From positions 62,001-126,000 of the forward strand of contig NZ_JAUSWH010000007.1 of assembly GCF_030815125.1 (NCBI RefSeq): a stretch of DNA of 64,000 nt. The letters run 5' to 3'. Below the pieces are notes generated by a model that saw only the letters and a program-made list of their open reading frames with translations, was not told the origin of the DNA and did no database searches. Origin of the DNA: Allorhizobium paknamense. GTDB taxonomy: Bacteria; Pseudomonadota; Alphaproteobacteria; Rhizobiales; Rhizobiaceae. Shown here piece by piece: positions 62,370-64,000 of the stretch (position 1 is the stretch's first letter; each line of letters opens with the position of its first letter). Position numbers and translations under genes: made by a program.

Positions 62370-63068
62370 TCATCGGGTCTTGTCGGTGCCGTATCCAGCC
62401 AGGAAGAGGTGGATGGCGCTGTCCACCACCCGTTCCACTTCCGATTCAGGCGGGCGCGTCTTCATCTCGCCGAACAGCTTGAACTTGAAGAAATTGCCTG
62501 TAGCAAGCTCGATGAACTGGCGGGCGGCAAGCTCGGTGTCATCGATCTTCAGCGCGCCGATCCGGCATTGGTGGTCGATAAACTCCGCCAGCACCGCCCG
62601 GGCATTGGCAGGAGAATTGATCAGGAAGCTCTGACAGAGATTGGGCATGCGGTCGACCACACCGAGCGCTGCCCTCAGCGCCTGGATGAAATCCGTATCG
62701 CAGATCTGGTGAACGAAGGCGATGCCGTAATCGCGCAGAGCCTGGCGGGTGTCGGTGCGCCCGGCCATGATATGGCGCAGCGACTCGGTGAAGCGGCCCT
62801 TTTCCCGCTCGATCAGCGCCGAGAACAGATCTTCCTTATTTTGAAAATAGACATAGATCGTCCCCTTGGAGACACCCGCCTCGCGCGTTATGTCGTTCAT
62901 GCTCGCGGCGTCGAAGCCATATTTCATGAAGGCGCGCTTGGCGCCGTCCAGAATCTGCTCGCGCTTGGCCGGGTCTTCGCCCGCGGCGAAGCGGCCGCCG
63001 GTTGCGCGGTCGGTTCCTTCCTTCGCGCCATCCTCGGTTGAAGGGACCTCATGCATGATTGTGCTCAT
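62370..63068 (-). CDS. TetR-family transcriptional regulator
   Basis: A 232-residue regulator. The N-terminal about 33 residues are a loose tail, followed by the helix-turn-helix KREQILDGAKRAFMKYGFDA, MNDITREAGVSKGTIYVYFQ. The ligand domain includes GRFTESLRHIMAGR. It is divergent from an EmrA-type adaptor gene with a strong palindrome between them, so it most likely represses that efflux operon. Confidence 0.93.
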   Translation of the reverse strand: MSTIMHEVPSTEDGAKEGTDRATGGRFAAGEDPAKREQILDGAKRAFMKYGFDAASMNDITREAGVSKGTIYVYFQNKEDLFSALIEREKGRFTESLRHIMAGRTDTRQALRDYGIAFVHQICDTDFIQALRAALGVVDRMPNLCQSFLINSPANARAVLAEFIDHQCRIGALKIDDTELAARQFIELATGNFFKFKLFGEMKTRPPESEVERVVDSAIHLFLAGYGTDKTR

Positions 63069-63146
63069 GTGCGTTCCGAAAATTAACTCTCAGCAAGCCA
63101 ACACCTGATTTGAGACTTGATATGCGACAAGAAAAGGCTTATGTCA

Positions 63147-63173
63147 AATCGAACCGAACGGTTCCGTTCGATT
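63147..63173. promoter_or_regulatory. Candidate TetR operator
   Basis: AATCGAAC at 63147 and its exact complement GTTCGATT ending at 63173 enclose CGAACGGTTCC, giving a near-perfect 27-base dyad (AACCGAACGGTTCCGTT core). It lies between the divergent starts of the TetR and EmrA-type genes, as expected for autorepression and pump control. Confidence 0.7.
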
Positions 63174-63206
63174 TCTTTCAATCGTTAGGTCTTATGGGGA
63201 CTGGGA

Positions 63207-64000
63207 ATGTCTGTCTCGTCACGCAAGGGCGCGGTGCGCGCCGTCGATACCACGGAGGATGCCGTCGTGGCCGATGATGCCAAGGTTTCTGCCGATGCCG
63301 CCCGCGCCGAAGCGCCCGAGGCACGCCGGGAGCAGGCATCGGTTGCCGCCCCGCCCTCCGAGGCACCCGCCAAGCCTGCCCGCAAGCGCCGCAGCCCTGT
63401 TCTGCCGATCCTGGGCATCGCCCTGCTCGCAGCGGGGGGCTTCTACGGTTACAACTGGTGGACGGAAGGCCGCTTCCTGGTCTCCACCGATGACGCCTAT
63501 GTGCAGGGTGATATCGCTATCATCACGCCGAAGGTCAGCGGTTATGTGCAGAGCGTCGAGTTTACCGAGAACCAGCATGTGAAGGCGGGCGATGTGCTTG
63601 TGCGCCTCGATGATGGCGATTACCGCATCGCGCTCGACCAGGCCAAAAGTGAGCTGGATACTCAGAAGCTGACGGTGAGCCGCATCGAAGCCCAGATCAA
63701 GGGTGGCGAAGCCTCGCTCGAACAGGCCAAGGCGCAGAAGCTGGCCTATGACGCCACCCTGCAGACCGCGGAGATCAACTTCCGCCGCGTGACCGACCTG
63801 CAGGCCCAGTCCGTTGTCTCGAAATCGGAACTCGACACCGCCACCTCGACACTGGCCACGGCCCGCGCCAATGTGGCCGCATCGGTGGCTTCCATCGCCT
63901 ATGCCCAGGCCAGCCTCGACGTGTTGAAGGGTCAGCGCGACGAGGCGGTTGCCACGGTTCGCACCGATGAACTGGCCGTGGTGAAGGCGCAGCGCGATCT
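63207..64000 (+). CDS. EmrA/HlyD-type efflux membrane fusion protein (3' partial)
   Basis: The frame starts at the ATG at 63207 (GGGGACTGGGA upstream) and is open to the window end, about 264 codons. A long Ala/Glu/Asp-rich cytoplasmic tail (1-62) precedes a membrane anchor (about 63-80, PVLPILGIALLAAGGFYGYN). The EmrA-type segment RFLVSTDDAYVQGDIAIITP, the lipoyl motif ENQHVKAGDVLVRLDDGDY and the first arm of the coiled-coil hairpin follow. It should work with an EmrB-type permease just outside the window. Confidence 0.9.
   Translation, partial: MSVSSRKGAVRAVDTTEDAVVADDAKVSADAARAEAPEARREQASVAAPPSEAPAKPARKRRSPVLPILGIALLAAGGFYGYNWWTEGRFLVSTDDAYVQGDIAIITPKVSGYVQSVEFTENQHVKAGDVLVRLDDGDYRIALDQAKSELDTQKLTVSRIEAQIKGGEASLEQAKAQKLAYDATLQTAEINFRRVTDLQAQSVVSKSELDTATSTLATARANVAASVASIAYAQASLDVLKGQRDEAVATVRTDELAVVKAQRD

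Noticed and set aside
60659-62482. A 607-residue plus-strand open frame
   Set aside because: Antisense to the SLC13-type and TerC genes; composition rich in His/Gly/Asp, as is usual for such shadows.

Overview
The window looks like a chromosomal segment of a Rhizobiaceae alphaproteobacterium (Agrobacterium/Allorhizobium/Rhizobium type; the genus cannot be fixed from sequence alone). The reasons are high GC with rhizobial codon use, many Dpp/Opp-type ABC importers, an ExoD-family gene, rhizobial-type intergenic palindromic mosaic repeats, and a lysS-gltX pair. No rRNA, tRNA or CRISPR array was recognised.

Layout. 0-3 kb: end of a Dpp-type importer operon (permease, permease, ATPase, ATPase). 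3-6.7 kb, minus strand: an orphan phnM, a P1-family (S58) peptidase and a methyltransferase overlapping it. 7-11.9 kb: a yhiI-rbbA-yhhJ-type three-gene exporter. 11.9-20.8 kb: a second Dpp-type importer with two tandem solute-binding proteins and two permeases on the minus strand, and an M20 amidohydrolase plus a fused double ATPase on the plus strand. 20.9-22.6 kb: an ExoD-like gene and a UDP-xylose synthase-like gene.

22.8-41.0 kb is the most interesting part. It holds a 1536-residue RTX-like protein with about 30 repeats of 46 residues, a small DUF6165-like protein, a 1675-residue protein made of three TPR plus glycosyltransferase-like modules, a fourth such module as a separate gene, a GT4-type glycosyltransferase on the opposite strand, and a type I secretion ABC transporter, membrane fusion protein and SEL1-repeat protein in overlapping frames. 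I infer a dedicated system that makes, probably glycosylates, and exports a giant Ser/Thr/Asn-rich surface protein.

41-44 kb: an EI24 membrane protein, nth, a DUF2244 protein and an Ada-like regulator/methyltransferase. 44.2-49.9 kb: an accessory stretch (LysR, HAD hydrolase, PaiB-like protein, an IS1182-type element broken by a 139-bp MITE-like insertion, an epoxide hydrolase and an Rrf2-type regulator). 49.9-56 kb: a SorC-type regulator, transaldolase, an SH3 protein, a MarR regulator, an EamA transporter and a low-complexity membrane protein. 56-59.2 kb: lysS and gltX. 59.4-59.6 kb: a candidate structured RNA. 59.7-64 kb: an SLC13-type transporter, TerC, a TetR regulator and a divergent EmrA-type membrane fusion protein running off the window.

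Three interspersed repeat families are present. One has two 124-bp inverted copies flanking the transaldolase region, plus an 87-bp copy inside the TPR-glycosyltransferase operon that lacks an internal block; the terminal hairpin of this family shows compensating base changes.
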